Positions 63,612-64,000 of a DNA stretch of 64,000 nucleotides are shown here, one piece after another. The notes beneath the pieces were generated by a model. The model was not told where the DNA came from. It was given only the letters and a program-made list of their open reading frames with translations, and did not search any database. The stretch lies in NCBI GenBank assembly GCA_965227455.1, contig OZ245752.1:372001-436000 (forward strand), given 5' to 3'. The position numbers were made by a program, and so were the translations under genes. Every line of letters starts with the position of its first letter. Positions within the stretch are counted from its first letter, which is position 1. The DNA is from JABDIP01 sp965227455. GTDB taxonomy: Bacteria > Pseudomonadota > Alphaproteobacteria > DSM-16000 > Inquilinaceae.

Positions 63612-64000
63612 GTGGCAGCGCCCAGAAACGCGCCAGTCGTTGAAATGCCCCAAACGATCAAACTGCGCGGCGGCACCTTCACCCTTCTGGTGGTCCAGGT
63701 GGTGGATTTGCGCGATCCGAGCTTTTTCGACCAGCTGGCCAGGAAGATCGCGCAAGCGCCGACCTTCTTTCAGCATGCGCCGGTGGTTCTCGATCTGCAG
63801 GGGCTCTCCGGCGACGGCCCCTTCCATTTCGGCGAGTTGGTGCATGGCCTCAGGCAGCACCAGCTGACACCGGTCGGGGTCCAGAACGGGTCGGAGGAGC
63901 AGAACCGGGCCGCCGTGGATGCCGGGCTGAGCGTCTTTCCGGTCTGGCGATCGGCCCCGGCCGACGACGACCACGACCGCGACGCGGTGCCGCAGCCGGC
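63612..64000 (+). CDS. minC: Septum-site determining protein MinC, N-terminal part (cut by window edge)
   Basis: Only the first 129 residues lie in the window. The peptide starts at a GTG with AAAGGA five bases before it. It contains MPQTIKLRGGTFTLLVVQVVDLRDPSFFDQLARKIAQAP, then FFQHAPVVLDLQGLSGD and HGLRQHQLTPVGVQNGSEEQ. This is the MinC N-terminal domain, which inhibits FtsZ polymerisation. The C-terminal MinD-binding domain and the expected minD-minE genes would follow outside the window. Confidence 0.87.
   Translation, partial: MAAPRNAPVVEMPQTIKLRGGTFTLLVVQVVDLRDPSFFDQLARKIAQAPTFFQHAPVVLDLQGLSGDGPFHFGELVHGLRQHQLTPVGVQNGSEEQNRAAVDAGLSVFPVWRSAPADDDHDRDAVPQP

Overview
The window is GC-rich DNA from the chromosome of a flagellated alphaproteobacterium, most like the Rhodospirillales. 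The evidence is FliX, GcrA and CckA-type proteins, TTAA-N7-TTAA (CtrA-type) boxes in front of flagellar operons, sigma-54 (TGGCAC/TGC) promoters in front of late flagellar genes, an alphaproteobacterial DksA that has lost most of its zinc-finger cysteines, a GAAC-N7-GTAC SOS box at recA, and the recA-alaS-gcrA-icd neighbourhood. No rRNA, tRNA or CRISPR array was seen.

Positions 1-24300 are mainly a flagellar and cell-cycle region. It holds flgJ (cut by the window edge) and flgI facing fliX, then dksA, a TlpA-like thioredoxin, a methyltransferase, a DUF1194 protein and a 55-residue zinc-ribbon protein. After these come flgF-flgG-flgA-flgH (minus), fliL-fliM-DUF6468-motE-like-TPR (plus), flhX-hypothetical-fliO-fliP (minus), csrA (minus), flgB-flgC-fliE-fliQ-fliR-flhB (plus) and the hybrid kinase cckA. 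Early operons carry CtrA-like boxes; flgI and the flgF operon carry sigma-54 promoters. Together this looks like the Caulobacter-type hierarchy.

Positions 24540-32710 hold a complete protocatechuate branch of the beta-ketoadipate pathway on one strand: pobA, pcaD, pcaC, pcaH, pcaG, pcaI, pcaJ, pcaF, pcaB. It takes 4-hydroxybenzoate to acetyl-CoA and succinyl-CoA. Inverted-pair intergenic repeats interrupt it twice, and no dedicated regulator lies beside it.

Positions 32710-38660 are an accessory island: a 966-residue protein of unknown function, a markedly AT-rich 524-residue orphan gene, and a truncated pesticin-like lysozyme gene. The AT-rich gene runs into the lysozyme gene at a visible recombination junction. 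At 50125 a DUF4157 (eCIS-core) protein with an HELTH motif suggests that cargo or accessory proteins of an extracellular contractile injection system are present without their structural genes.

Positions 38660-50000 hold an ACP-acyl-AMP ligase-acyltransferase fusion, recA, alaS, gcrA, a LysR regulator facing an aldo/keto reductase, and icd. Positions 50000-64000 hold the DUF4157 protein, a tandem pair of secreted paralogues, a LOG-family hydrolase, a LysM protein, a CDP-alcohol phosphotransferase, an RND pump with adaptor and PadR regulator, a small lipoprotein and the start of minC. Between padR and the lipoprotein is a candidate small RNA with its own promoter, three CCUCC (anti-Shine-Dalgarno) motifs and a strong terminator.
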